This document shows positions 35,764 through 44,983 of a DNA stretch of 64,000 nt, piece after piece; the stretch's first letter is position 1; each line of letters starts with the position of its first letter. The notes below the pieces were generated by a model, which saw only the letters and a list, made by a program, of their open reading frames with translations, made no database searches and was not told the origin of the DNA. A program made the translations under genes and the position numbers. The DNA is from an uncultured Flavobacteriaceae bacterium (GTDB lineage Bacteria; Bacteroidota; Bacteroidia; Flavobacteriales; Flavobacteriaceae), in the NCBI GenBank assembly GCA_947494825.1, contig CANLWN010000007.1, positions 149,330 through 213,329 of the forward strand, read 5' to 3'.

Positions 35764-35820
35764 CAATTAAGGCTTCCAAATTTAATGCAACTTACTAAAA
35801 TAAAAGCTTGCCATGAAAAC

Positions 35821-35845
35821 AAAAAAACCACCTCAATGAGGTGGT
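35821..35845 (-). terminator. Intrinsic terminator of the second ompH gene
   Basis: 8-bp stem ACCACCTC/GAGGTGGT with a 3-nt loop, followed on the minus strand by TTTTTTTG. 27 bp after the ompH stop codon. Confidence 0.8.
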
Positions 35846-35871
35846 CGGTTCGGCTTGTATGGCAACTTTCA

Positions 35872-36381
35872 TTAAAAGCCCAATTCCTTTTTTACTTCCG
35901 GCAGCAGATCTTTGCCCTTGGCCACGATCAGACCGAGTCCCTGGGTGGCATCCATGACATAGTCATAGCCTTGTGCAGCTGCCACCTTATCGATTGCGGC
36001 TTTTGCTTTTTCGGATATTGGAGCGAACAATTCTGCCTGTTTCTTCTGAATTTCCTGGTAGGCGGCCTGTTCGGCTTCTTTAATATTTTTTTCAAATCCC
36101 TGGAGTTCCGTGGCGCGCTTTTTATTTTCCTCTTCGGATTTGGAAGTGGCCTCGTTGGAATATTGCGTGTACTTGTTTTTTAACTCCGTGTACGAACTTT
36201 CTATATCGGCACTGTAGGTTTCCTGTAATTTCTTCAGCTCACCCTGAGCTGCCTTCATCTCCGGCATTTCAGATAAAAGTTGCTGCACATTAATGTGGGC
36301 CACTTTGCTCTGTGCATTTACAAAACCAGTAGCTGCTATGACTAAAACAATGACTACTGCTACTTTCTTAAGTTGTTTCAT
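35872..36381 (-). CDS. OmpH/Skp family periplasmic chaperone
   Basis: 169 aa. Signal peptide MKKLKKVAVV... is read as MKQLKKVAVVIVLVIAATGFVNAQ, then SKVAHINVQQLLSEMPEMK and a long central coiled coil (~45-125), as in Skp, which holds unfolded outer-membrane proteins for the Bam complex. Ends EVKKELGF. It is downstream of a second OmpH protein and bamA; spacing between the two ompH genes is 68 bp. Confidence 0.92.
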   Translation of the reverse strand: MKQLKKVAVVIVLVIAATGFVNAQSKVAHINVQQLLSEMPEMKAAQGELKKLQETYSADIESSYTELKNKYTQYSNEATSKSEEENKKRATELQGFEKNIKEAEQAAYQEIQKKQAELFAPISEKAKAAIDKVAAAQGYDYVMDATQGLGLIVAKGKDLLPEVKKELGF

Positions 36382-36449
36382 GATTTCTAATTAATGTTTG
36401 AGTGTTAATTTTTGAGTTTTATTCTTGCTAGGACACAACCCCAGCTTTT

Positions 36450-37286
36450 TTAGTTAATGGTGTCTTTTTCCTGTTCTGTATTTTCCTTCGCTTTCTTGCG
36501 TTCTTCTAGCTTGGCCTTTCTTTTGGCCTCGCGCTCCTCCAATAATTTCTTTCTTCTGGCCTCATAAGCTTTCTTGCGTTCTTCGCGCAATCTAAGCTGC
36601 TCGTTTCTCTTTTCTTCGGCGGTCTTTGTCCGGGCCTCTTCGGCCTGCTTTGCCTTCTCCTGGCGCGCCTTTAGTTCCTCACTGATCTCCTTCTCCAATT
36701 CCTCCCCTTCAAATTGATCTAACCGACTTTCGGCGCTCTGTTTCTTTTTGGGTTTGCTTATTTTTCTGGTTCTGGCAATACCCCTAAGGACCAAGTCACT
36801 AATATCGTGTCTTTTTTGGGAGTACAACATTACGACATCCGCTGATTTATCGAAAATAAAATCGTACTTTTTATTTGCCCCTATTTTCTGGACCTCGTTA
36901 AAAACCTGGTCCTGGATGGGCTGAATCAGTAGCCGTTTTTGAACGACCAAATCGCCCTGGGGACCAAACCTATCCTGTTGGTACTCCAACATTTCTTTCT
37001 CCAAAATCTGTATTTCCTCTTCCCTTTCCGTCACCAGTTCATCCGTCAACAATACCTTTTCCGCCATTAGGTCCTTTTTCATTTGATCAACGACACTTTG
37101 CTTTTGCTCTATCTCCACTTTCCATCTTTGGACCTTGGTCTCCAATTGATCGCTGGCATCCCTGTATTCCTCCACATTCTCCAGGATGTATTCCATATCC
37201 ACATAACCAATCCGTACCCCGCGTTGCGCGTAACTAAGCGATGAAAATAATACAGCGGTTAAAATTAAAAGAACTTTCGTTTTCAT
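36450..37286 (-). CDS. OmpH/Skp family protein with charged C-terminal coiled coil
   Basis: 278 aa, about 100 longer than its neighbour. Signal peptide MKTKVLLILTAVLFSSLSYAQ, OmpH core with GVRIGYVDMEYILENVEEY and QDRFGPQGDLVVQKRLLIQPIQDQ, then from ~190 an uninterrupted Lys/Glu/Arg-rich helix of ~85 residues (REERKKAYEARRKKLLEERE and similar). The tail may reach toward peptidoglycan or partner proteins (inference). It follows bamA by 105 bp. Duplicated ompH genes after bamA are usual in Bacteroidota. Confidence 0.9.
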   Translation of the reverse strand: MKTKVLLILTAVLFSSLSYAQRGVRIGYVDMEYILENVEEYRDASDQLETKVQRWKVEIEQKQSVVDQMKKDLMAEKVLLTDELVTEREEEIQILEKEMLEYQQDRFGPQGDLVVQKRLLIQPIQDQVFNEVQKIGANKKYDFIFDKSADVVMLYSQKRHDISDLVLRGIARTRKISKPKKKQSAESRLDQFEGEELEKEISEELKARQEKAKQAEEARTKTAEEKRNEQLRLREERKKAYEARRKKLLEEREAKRKAKLEERKKAKENTEQEKDTIN

Positions 37287-37391
37287 TTTTATTGTCGGTT
37301 TTTACATAGAAAATATCGTGCCAAAGTAACTAAATATTTTAAAATGAACGATTTAACTTTGTTGAAACTGCTAAGAAAGTTCTGGTCTATG

Positions 37392-40001
37392 TTAAAACTG
37401 TTGTCCTATGATAAAGTGCGTTTGCCAACCACTTGGACCTACCGATCCGGGTATGTTGTCCGAATCAAATCCATATCCAAAATCAATTCCCAACAGGCCA
37501 AATGCGGGCATGAAAATCCGCAATCCAACTCCGGCCGATCGTTTTATTTGAAACGGATTAAATTCCCGAAAATTGTTGAAAGCGTTACCGCCTTCCAAAA
37601 ATGCAAGTCCGTAAATGGATGCCGAGGGTTTTAAAGTAAGTGGATATCGCAATTCCAAAGAGAACTTATTGTAGATCACTCCGCCTTCCTGCTGGCCTGT
37701 CAAGGGATCCACAGGGGTTAGCGATTGGTTCTCATAGCCCCGTAATTGTACCACATCCCTACCGTCCAAGGTAAAATTGCCAAGGCCATCGCCCCCTACA
37801 AAAAACCGTTCAAAGGGAACATCGCCTATATCATTGTTGTAATTCCCCAAAAACCCAAGTTCGGCATTGGTACGCAACACTAACTTTTCTACCAAACGGG
37901 TGTACCAATCCCCTTTGAATTTGATCTTGTAAAACTCCAAAAGATTAAAACGTTCCGCTTCCAATTCTTCCAGACGTTCGTTTATATCCGCTATTTCCGG
38001 ATCGTTCGGCACCAACGCAGTACGTTGCTCCAAAAGGTCTTCGCTCTCTGAGCGCAATGCTTTGAAGTCCTTATTGCTGAAAAGTGAGTAGGGCGGGGTA
38101 AACTTGGCCGTAACCTCAAAAGTGGATCCGTATAAGGGATAGATACGCCCTGGCCCTGCTGAATTTCTTGAAATCCCAAAAGTATAGGTCAGGGAATTGG
38201 CAGTTCCATTTCCAAAATTAAACAAGCCCGAGGTAAAATCCTGGAATCTATATAACTGATATCCTAGCGCATGGGATACCGTAAAAAAGTCGTCTGGCCA
38301 TTGCACCCGCTTGGCAAGGCCAACGGATACCCCGGTAATCGAAAATTGTCTTGACTTATCTACCTGTATCCTTCCGTTGTTTCCAAAGGACGTTCCAAAC
38401 TGCTGGGTCCTGGACAGGGACATGTTAAAACGGACAGGTTTTTTGCCCCCAAGCCAAGGTTCGGAAAAATTAAGGCTATACACCCTAAAGGTCCTACTGG
38501 CCTGTACCCTAAGCGCAAATGTTTGTCCGTCTCCCATGGGGACGGGTTTATACGCTTCCCCATTAAAGAGGTTCTTGATGGAGAAATTACTGAATGAAAG
38601 ACCTAGGGTACCTATAAAACCACCACCGCCAAAGCCGCCCTGCAATTCTATCTGGCTAGATCCAGATTCCACTAAGCTATACTCAATATCTACCGTACCT
38701 TCGTTGGGGTTGGGGTTCTGGATATCCGGTGAAATCTGTTCGGCATCAAAGAAGCCCAATTGGCCCAATTCACGAATACTCCGTACGATATCGGCCTTGC
38801 TGTATTTTTGACCGGGACGTGTGCGCAACTCCCTGAAAATTACATGGTCATTGGTCTTGTCGTTGCCAACTACGGTTACATGATCTAAAAAGGTCTCCTT
38901 ACCTTCTATGATGCGTATTTCAAAATTTATGGTATCGTTTTCGGCTGATACCTCTACCGGATTGATACTGGAAAACAGATAGCCGTTGTTTTGGTATAAA
39001 TTGGTAATGTCCTCGGCATCCGGTTTGGAGTCGTCCGCTATGCGCTTTCTTAAAAGAACCCCGTTGTAGGTAGCTCCTTTTTTAATACCCAACACCTGTG
39101 ACAACTGTCTATCGGTATATACCGTATTCCCAACAAAGTCTATATCACCAAAATAGTACTTATCGCCCTCCTCAACCTTGATCTTTACGTCTATGTTATG
39201 ATCATCTACTACTATCACGGTATCCGAGAGGATCCTGGCATCCCTATATCCGCTTTCGGCATACTTGTCCACCAGGGAAGACAGATCCTCGGTATAGTCG
39301 GCCTCTATATACTTGGATTTCTTCCAAAAACGATAGAACTTCCTTTTCTTGGTGTTTTTAAGGGATTTACGAAGCTTTTTTGCAGAGAGCTGTTCATTTC
39401 CCTCGAAAACGATATCCCGGATTTTTACCTTGTCGCCTTTCTTTACATTGATCACCATATTCTGTGAATTGGTGGCCGAGGTATCCCTGGCTGTGGCAAT
39501 GTTAACCTTCGTATTTAGGTACCCTTGTTTCCGGTATTTATTTTCAAGGTAGTTCTTTGTATTGGCGATAAGACTCTCGGTAATCTTTTTCCCCTTCTTT
39601 AAATCGGTGTCGTTGATAATATCCGGCACCTTTCTTTTCTTTACCCCATAAACGGTAACTTTGGAAAGAGTGGGGCGCTCCAGGATATTCAATTCCAGAA
39701 ATACACGATCGTCCTCTACCTTGGTTATATAAAATGAGATATCGCTGAACAGTTCCAGCCCCCACAGTTTTTTGAGTATGGCACTTATTTCCTCTCCTGG
39801 CAAGGTAATGGGCTGTCCTACCCTAAGACCGGTATAGGTCTTTACGGTCTGTTCGTTATAACTTTGCAGACCGGTGACCTCCAAGCCACCGAGTATATAC
39901 TTTTTACCATCTTCGTACGAAGTCTCTTGGGCAAGTGTGGTAGTTGTAAATAAAAGGAATATGAGTATACATGAAAATACTAGAGATATGATCTTTTTCA
40001 T
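37392..40001 (-). CDS. bamA: Outer-membrane protein assembly factor BamA
   Basis: 869 aa. Signal peptide MKKIISLVFSCILIFLLF...TLAQ, five POTRA-like repeats (for example ILGGLEVTGLQSYNEQTV and KVKIRDIVFEGNEQLSAKKLRKSL), then a 16-strand barrel with GGFGGGGFIGTLGLSFSNFS and an ending SGWQTHFIIGQQF, the C-terminal aromatic typical of the family. Essential for inserting beta-barrel proteins. Start at 40001, 4 bp after uppS, is preferred to an extended reading into uppS. Order porG, uppS, bamA, ompH, ompH. Confidence 0.97.
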   Translation of the reverse strand: MKKIISLVFSCILIFLLFTTTTLAQETSYEDGKKYILGGLEVTGLQSYNEQTVKTYTGLRVGQPITLPGEEISAILKKLWGLELFSDISFYITKVEDDRVFLELNILERPTLSKVTVYGVKKRKVPDIINDTDLKKGKKITESLIANTKNYLENKYRKQGYLNTKVNIATARDTSATNSQNMVINVKKGDKVKIRDIVFEGNEQLSAKKLRKSLKNTKKRKFYRFWKKSKYIEADYTEDLSSLVDKYAESGYRDARILSDTVIVVDDHNIDVKIKVEEGDKYYFGDIDFVGNTVYTDRQLSQVLGIKKGATYNGVLLRKRIADDSKPDAEDITNLYQNNGYLFSSINPVEVSAENDTINFEIRIIEGKETFLDHVTVVGNDKTNDHVIFRELRTRPGQKYSKADIVRSIRELGQLGFFDAEQISPDIQNPNPNEGTVDIEYSLVESGSSQIELQGGFGGGGFIGTLGLSFSNFSIKNLFNGEAYKPVPMGDGQTFALRVQASRTFRVYSLNFSEPWLGGKKPVRFNMSLSRTQQFGTSFGNNGRIQVDKSRQFSITGVSVGLAKRVQWPDDFFTVSHALGYQLYRFQDFTSGLFNFGNGTANSLTYTFGISRNSAGPGRIYPLYGSTFEVTAKFTPPYSLFSNKDFKALRSESEDLLEQRTALVPNDPEIADINERLEELEAERFNLLEFYKIKFKGDWYTRLVEKLVLRTNAELGFLGNYNNDIGDVPFERFFVGGDGLGNFTLDGRDVVQLRGYENQSLTPVDPLTGQQEGGVIYNKFSLELRYPLTLKPSASIYGLAFLEGGNAFNNFREFNPFQIKRSAGVGLRIFMPAFGLLGIDFGYGFDSDNIPGSVGPSGWQTHFIIGQQF

Positions 40002-40005
40002 ATCT

Positions 40006-40746
40006 CTAGTTGAGTTGTTCGCTAGTTTTTCCAAATCTTCTTTCTCTGTTTTGGTAATTTATGATTGCCTCTACCAAATGATGCTCACTAAAATCGGGCC
40101 AAAATACGTCAATAAAATATAATTCAGCGTATGCAATTTGCCAAAGTAGAAAATTGCTGATTCTATGCTCTCCACTGGTGCGGATCAGCAGGTCTACATC
40201 GGGCAAGTCATGCGTGTAAAGATGAGTATTAATAATGGTTTCGTCAATAGTTTCGGGAGAAATTATATTATTTTTAACTTTGACACTTATTTCATAAACA
40301 GCGCTTTTTATTTCCTCTCGCGCTCCGTAGCTCAAAGCCAAAGTCAATGTCATTCCCGAATTTTCACTGGTTTTGGAAATGACCTCATTCAGTTCTTTAT
40401 AGGCCTTCTTTGGGAGGGACGCAATATTTCCTATCGCGTTCAATTTTATGTTGTTCTTGTTTAGGGTATCGAGTTCCTTCTTGAGGGATGAGACTAGCAG
40501 CTTCATGAGCGTGTCCACCTCTATTTTTGGTCTTTTCCAATTTTCTGTTGAGAAGGCGTACAGCGTGAGGTAGTCCAGTCCGATCTTAGCGCAGTTTTCT
40601 ACCGTCTGTTTTACCGCCTTTACGCCATTTTCATGCCCAAAGACGCGCTGTCTGCCCTGCTGCTTAGCCCATCTGCCATTGCCATCCATAATAATGGCAA
40701 TATGATTCGGCAATTTACCGTCATTTAAATCCTTAATAGTGCTCAT
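40006..40746 (-). CDS. uppS: Isoprenyl (undecaprenyl diphosphate) synthase
   Basis: 246 aa cis-prenyltransferase making the C55 carrier for cell-wall and O-antigen synthesis. Motifs: IAIIMDGNGRWAKQQGRQRVFGH, LYAFSTENWKRP, LIRTSGEHRISNFLLWQIAYAELYF. The start MSTIKDLNDGKLPNH at 40746 follows the porG stop by 7 bp. Cotranscribed with porG and bamA. Confidence 0.97.
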   Translation of the reverse strand: MSTIKDLNDGKLPNHIAIIMDGNGRWAKQQGRQRVFGHENGVKAVKQTVENCAKIGLDYLTLYAFSTENWKRPKIEVDTLMKLLVSSLKKELDTLNKNNIKLNAIGNIASLPKKAYKELNEVISKTSENSGMTLTLALSYGAREEIKSAVYEISVKVKNNIISPETIDETIINTHLYTHDLPDVDLLIRTSGEHRISNFLLWQIAYAELYFIDVFWPDFSEHHLVEAIINYQNRERRFGKTSEQLN

Positions 40747-40753
40747 TCTAGTG

Positions 40754-41440
40754 CTACTCGAAACAATCGGAACACGGTTTTCTTCCAAAGGTATACGTTA
40801 AGGTAACCCCTGAGAAAACGTACCAATCATCACTTAAAATGTTTCCAAATCTGAACTGTTCAAAGTTGGATCCTTCGGGGTTGCTAGCGTCCAAATTATC
40901 GGTGAACGTATATCTGGCCCCTACTTCGGCCCCCAATATCAAAAATTGGTTCAGTCTTGCCTTAAGTCCAACCGTCATCGGGATGGCAAAAGATCCTTCT
41001 TTTTGATTTATTTCCTGCAACTGGCCTGCGTCAAAATAATTAAAGTCGTACCTAAAATAGGTAACCCCCGTATACAGGTAGGGCGTAAAAGCCGGTCCCA
41101 ATTTATGCAGGTTGTATTCCACAAAATGAAATTCCAGGCCTGCGGAGGCTTCCAAAATGGAATTGTCCATGACAAAACCCCTTTGTTCCCTTGACGTATC
41201 TCCCGATTTCGTGTCATCAGCGGTAAAGCTTCCATATATCACACTGGCGCGCCATGCATATCTTTTGCTCTTGTTCCATTTGAACAATCCTCCAAAAGCC
41301 GGACCGGAAGGCAGCACGTAGTTGGTTCTTCCCACGTCGCCAATATTGTTGGCACCTCCTGCAAAAACACCTACTTCATATGTCTGCGCACCAACTTCTC
41401 CAAAGATAAATACAAGAAATAAAACAATAAATACTCTCAT
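40754..41440 (-). CDS. porG: DUF6089 family outer-membrane protein, PorG homologue (type IX secretion)
   Basis: 228 aa. Signal peptide MRVFIVLFLVFIFGEVGAQ, then an eight-strand-like beta-barrel (YEVGVFAGGANNIGDVG, YLYTGVTYFRYDFNYF, VFSGVTLTYTFGRKPCSDCFE). PorG of Porphyromonas gingivalis, a type IX secretion component, is encoded next to uppS and bamA, the same arrangement as here. A TATATTTG -7 element (41457-41464, minus) lies 17 bp upstream. Barrel fold and position are good evidence; direct role in secretion is transferred knowledge. Confidence 0.85.
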   Translation of the reverse strand: MRVFIVLFLVFIFGEVGAQTYEVGVFAGGANNIGDVGRTNYVLPSGPAFGGLFKWNKSKRYAWRASVIYGSFTADDTKSGDTSREQRGFVMDNSILEASAGLEFHFVEYNLHKLGPAFTPYLYTGVTYFRYDFNYFDAGQLQEINQKEGSFAIPMTVGLKARLNQFLILGAEVGARYTFTDNLDASNPEGSNFEQFRFGNILSDDWYVFSGVTLTYTFGRKPCSDCFE

Positions 41441-41555
41441 TAAATCTAAAAGTTTGCAAATATAACAATTCCAGCATTTTAGCCTAGAAAATTATCATAT
41501 CTCTTGTTCTCTCTTGATAAACAGCTTTTAGCGTCATTTATTGTTCATTATAATC

Positions 41556-42437
41556 TCAATTCCGCCGGTCTTCTCCCCATAATAATTTGTTTCGAAGGGT
41601 CTTTAAAAAACTTTCCGAGGTGTACTCGATCAGTTTTATGGTGAAGTCGGCTTTTTGTACGGTGATTTCCATTCCATTTTCCAGAGTGGCGATCCGGGAG
41701 TCCAGGGAGACGAGGTGATGCTCTTCCCTACCGGAGACTTTAAGCCGTATTACCGTATCGTCCGATATAACAAGGGGTCTTGCGTTAAGGTTGTGCGGGG
41801 CGATGGGGGTAAGTATCAACGATTTGGCCGTAGGCGTAATAACCGGGCCCCCACAGCTTAAGGAATATCCCGTAGAACCGGTAGGCGTGGCAACAATGAG
41901 CCCATCTGCCCAATAGGAAGTTAAATATTCATCGTTCAAATAGGTTTCCACTGTAATCATGGAAGTGGTATCCTTTCTGCTCACAGTAATTTCGTTGAGC
42001 GCAAAGTTCAACTCCCTAAATTCTGGAATATCGTAATCCGTCCGCACTTCAACAAGGCTTCTTTCCACTACGGTATAGGCCCCGGCCACAAATTCGCGGA
42101 CCACCTTCCTGACTTCCTCTTTTTTAAAAGTAGAAAGGAATCCCAACCGCCCAGTGTTTACCCCTACCATGGGTATGCCCAAATCCCGGACATAGGTAGC
42201 CGCCCTTAAAATAGTGCCATCGCCCCCAAAACTCACAAACATATCAAAGGAGGTATCCAGTCCTTTTTTTTCAGTGAAGGTCTTATAAGGAACTACCTTG
42301 GCCGAACGGGACAGGAGTTTATAGAAATCCTCCTCCAAATAGACCTCTGCCGATTCCTTTTCAAGCTCTTCCAAAAGCTCAAGCACAGGGGATACGGCAT
42401 TGTCCTTATAAGTTTGACCGTATATGGCAACTTTCAT
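41556..42437 (-). CDS. nadK: NAD kinase
   Basis: 293 aa. Phosphorylates NAD to NADP, feeding the reductive steps of biosynthesis. Signature FVSFGGDGTILRAATY (GGDGT at 71-75), VGVNTGRLGFLSTF, and the C-terminal GSTGYSLSCGGPVITP. Same strand as porG but 115 bp upstream; likely own transcript or loosely coupled. Confidence 0.97.
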   Translation of the reverse strand: MKVAIYGQTYKDNAVSPVLELLEELEKESAEVYLEEDFYKLLSRSAKVVPYKTFTEKKGLDTSFDMFVSFGGDGTILRAATYVRDLGIPMVGVNTGRLGFLSTFKKEEVRKVVREFVAGAYTVVERSLVEVRTDYDIPEFRELNFALNEITVSRKDTTSMITVETYLNDEYLTSYWADGLIVATPTGSTGYSLSCGGPVITPTAKSLILTPIAPHNLNARPLVISDDTVIRLKVSGREEHHLVSLDSRIATLENGMEITVQKADFTIKLIEYTSESFLKTLRNKLLWGEDRRN

Positions 42438-42603
42438 ACGTTCATATATTTAGTATATCGGTCAGACCCACCCAACGGCAGGTAGCCGTAGTTCGTCTAC
42501 AAACATATTGGTCGTTTCCAAAATTGATGTGGTCCATTTTATCTATCCAAAAAATTGGTCATGAAGCGCCGATCGTTGCCGATCCGCTAGGGCAATGCTT
42601 ATT

Positions 42604-43260
42604 TTATACGTTTAGATATTTATCCAAATAATCCGAACGCTGTTTTAGGTCCTCCAGAAATTGATCGTCATTGTTGCCAAATACAATGCTGTAATTATAG
42701 CGTCTAAAACTTTGGATGATCTCATTGAGGTTGGAAGTTCCTATTTTTATCGTAATCTGCACCACATCGTTCCTACTATCGGTAATGAACCCGCCCAACA
42801 ATTTGGCATTGTTGCTCTCAACGATCTGCGCGATTTCTCCAAAGGAATAGTCTTTTATTCCCTTGGCCAGCACCAGAATACCCCCGGGTTCCGTAAAAAA
42901 AGGTGTTTCTATAAACACCCCTACGATGTCCGTAAGATCGTAATAACCTACTACTTTCTCGTTATCGTCCAAAACCGGTAATAAATTGGTGTCGTTCCTT
43001 GCAAAAAGCTCCAATACATCCAACCAAGAAGTCTCTTTGAGCACAAAGAAAGATTCCAGGGAATAGCGATAATCCTCTATGGTTTTGTGATCTTCAAAAT
43101 TTCGCAGATCGTTCTCCCCTAGCACACCCACAAAATGTTGGCCCTCCTGTATAGCTACATGGGTAAAGGTAGAGTCATTGAAAAACTGTACAACATCTTT
43201 CAAGGGATTCCCTATCTGAAAAACAGGGAGCGAGGTGATTATGTGGGACTGAATCTGCAT
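42604..43260 (-). CDS. CBS domain-containing protein
   Basis: 218 aa. Two CBS motifs: [24 protein letters not shown] (~33-56) and [26 protein letters not shown] (~92-117), a pair that usually binds adenine nucleotides. The C-terminal ~90 residues ([40 protein letters not shown]) resemble an ACT-like regulatory fold. No catalytic domain. Divergent from pdxJ. Its constant position next to nadK suggests a shared nucleotide theme, unproven. Confidence 0.85.
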   Translation of the reverse strand: MQIQSHIITSLPVFQIGNPLKDVVQFFNDSTFTHVAIQEGQHFVGVLGENDLRNFEDHKTIEDYRYSLESFFVLKETSWLDVLELFARNDTNLLPVLDDNEKVVGYYDLTDIVGVFIETPFFTEPGGILVLAKGIKDYSFGEIAQIVESNNAKLLGGFITDSRNDVVQITIKIGTSNLNEIIQSFRRYNYSIVFGNNDDQFLEDLKQRSDYLDKYLNV

Positions 43261-43353
43261 AACTTCATATATCTAACGCAAAATACTAATTTTAAATATC
43301 AAAAGGTATGCCTAATTTGTATTTTTGCGCTTAATACAAAGAGATCTACCGAA

Positions 43354-44067
43354 ATGACAAAACTGAGTGTAAATATTAACAAAATAGCAACCTTGCGAAA
43401 TGCCCGGGGCGGCAACGTGCCAGACCTTCTCAAGGTGGCAGCGGATATCGAAAGTTTCGGTGCCCAGGGTATAACCATACACCCTAGGCCAGACGAAAGA
43501 CATATTAGGTACAGCGATGCCCATGAACTTAAAAAAATCGTGTCGACCGAATTTAACATTGAGGGAAACCCCATACCAAAATTCATTGACCTGGTTTTGG
43601 AAGTAGTGCCCGAACAAGTGACCCTGGTACCCGATGCCGTGGATGCCATAACGTCCAACGCAGGTTGGGATACCCTGGCACATAGGGGTTTTTTAAAAGA
43701 GGTGATCCAAACCTTCAAGGATAAGGGCATAAGGACCTCCATCTTTGTGGATGCCGATCTAAAAATGGTGGAGGGTGCTGCCGAAACGGGAACGGACCGA
43801 ATAGAGCTCTATACGGAAAGTTATGCAAAAGCTTTCGATAAGGGAAATATGGAGGGTGTAAAGCCCTTTACCTCGGCTGCACAATTGGCCCATAGTTTAG
43901 GCCTAGGGATTAACGCCGGCCATGATTTGAGCTTGGACAATATAGGGTACTTCAAGGAAAGTGTACCACATCTTTTGGAAGTCTCCATAGGCCATGCACT
44001 CATCTGTGAGTCCCTGTACCTGGGTCTGGAAAACGTAGTGAACATGTACCTAAACCGATTGCACTGA
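43354..44067 (+). CDS. pdxJ: Pyridoxine 5'-phosphate synthase
   Basis: 237 aa. Condenses 1-deoxyxylulose 5-phosphate with 3-amino-2-oxopropyl phosphate to make PNP, the DXP-dependent B6 route; PLP is needed by metZ, metY and others here. Motifs: [65 protein letters not shown]. The open frame begins far upstream but the ATG at 43354 gives the family length. Its TGA overlaps the next ATG by one base. Confidence 0.97.
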   Translation: MTKLSVNINKIATLRNARGGNVPDLLKVAADIESFGAQGITIHPRPDERHIRYSDAHELKKIVSTEFNIEGNPIPKFIDLVLEVVPEQVTLVPDAVDAITSNAGWDTLAHRGFLKEVIQTFKDKGIRTSIFVDADLKMVEGAAETGTDRIELYTESYAKAFDKGNMEGVKPFTSAAQLAHSLGLGINAGHDLSLDNIGYFKESVPHLLEVSIGHALICESLYLGLENVVNMYLNRLH

Positions 44068-44837
44068 TGCAACAGCTTCATTCTAAGATTTTGGGAGAGG
44101 GAAAGCCCTTAGTAATTTTGCACGGCTTTTTGGGCATGTCGGACAATTGGAAGACCCTTGGGGCCCAATATGCCAAAGCAGGTTTTCAGGTACACCTCAT
44201 CGACCAGCGCAACCATGGCAGAAGTTTCCATTCGGACGCCTTTGACTACGACATTCTTGCAGACGATATTTTGGGGTACACAGCGCAGCACGGCATAGGG
44301 CAGGCAATTGTTATGGGCCATTCCATGGGCGGTAAAACCGCTATGCAGCTGGCCACGGACCAGTCTCAACTGGTTGAAAAATTAGTGGTTGCCGATATTG
44401 CGCCAAAATTTTATCCTCCCCATCATCAGGATATCGTAGACGCGCTCAATACCATTTCCATACATCATATAAGCTCCAGAGGGCAGGCAGATGAAGCGCT
44501 CTCCCGGTATATCCCCGATCTGGGAATCCGGCAATTTTTATTGAAAAACCTATATTGGGCGGACAAAGAGAGGTTGGGATTTCGGTTTAATCTTCCGGTC
44601 CTGAGCCAAAAAATGGAAGAGATTGGAGAAAATATCCCCCCTACGGCCCAGTACTCCGGTCCTACTCTTTTTCTGCGAGGTGATCGATCCGAATATATTT
44701 CGCCCGACGACTATCCCGGAATCAAAAGACATTTTCCCCAGGCAAAAATTGAGGTCATAGATAATGCGGGTCATTGGCTGCATGCCGAAAACCCACAACA
44801 GTTCTTCACAAAATCCATGGCCTTCCTGAATTCTTAA
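44067..44837 (+). CDS. Alpha/beta fold hydrolase (YbfF-like esterase)
   Basis: 256 aa. LHGFLGMSDNWKTLG (oxyanion region), nucleophile elbow MGHSMGGKTAM, histidine in NAGHWLHAENP: a complete Ser-Asp-His hydrolase. Similar to YbfF-type acyl esterases; substrate unknown. One-base overlap with pdxJ (TGATG) means the two are translated together. Confidence 0.88.
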   Translation: MQQLHSKILGEGKPLVILHGFLGMSDNWKTLGAQYAKAGFQVHLIDQRNHGRSFHSDAFDYDILADDILGYTAQHGIGQAIVMGHSMGGKTAMQLATDQSQLVEKLVVADIAPKFYPPHHQDIVDALNTISIHHISSRGQADEALSRYIPDLGIRQFLLKNLYWADKERLGFRFNLPVLSQKMEEIGENIPPTAQYSGPTLFLRGDRSEYISPDDYPGIKRHFPQAKIEVIDNAGHWLHAENPQQFFTKSMAFLNS

Positions 44838-44870
44838 AAATGTCTTAATTGTTAAAAACACTCCTGATTT

Positions 44871-44886
44871 ATTATGCATGCATAAT
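44871..44886. promoter_or_regulatory. 16-bp palindrome with TATGCATGCATA core
   Basis: ATTATGCATGCATAAT is perfectly self-complementary and shares its 12-bp centre with the palindrome before etfB (23735-23758). It lies 17 bp upstream of the -33 element of the SGNH-type lipoprotein gene, between it and the alpha/beta hydrolase gene. Confidence 0.5.
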
Positions 44887-44902
44887 TTTTTACCCCAGAG
44901 TA

Positions 44903-44932
44903 TTGCGAGTGTCATAATTTTGGTTAATTTTG
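44903..44932 (+). promoter_or_regulatory. Promoter of the SGNH-type lipoprotein gene
   Basis: TTG (44903-44905), 19-nt spacer, TAATTTTG (44925-44932). A second TAATTTTG at 44915-44922 gives a tandem pair; only the downstream one has a well-placed TTG. Confidence 0.5.
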
Positions 44933-44983
44933 GTTTTACTGTATTAACAGGAATTTAACGTAAACTAACTCAAAATTATATCC

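Noticed and set aside
43135..43353. N-terminal extension of pdxJ
   Set aside because: It overlaps the divergent CBS gene and has no similarity to PdxJ; the ATG at 43354 gives the normal length.
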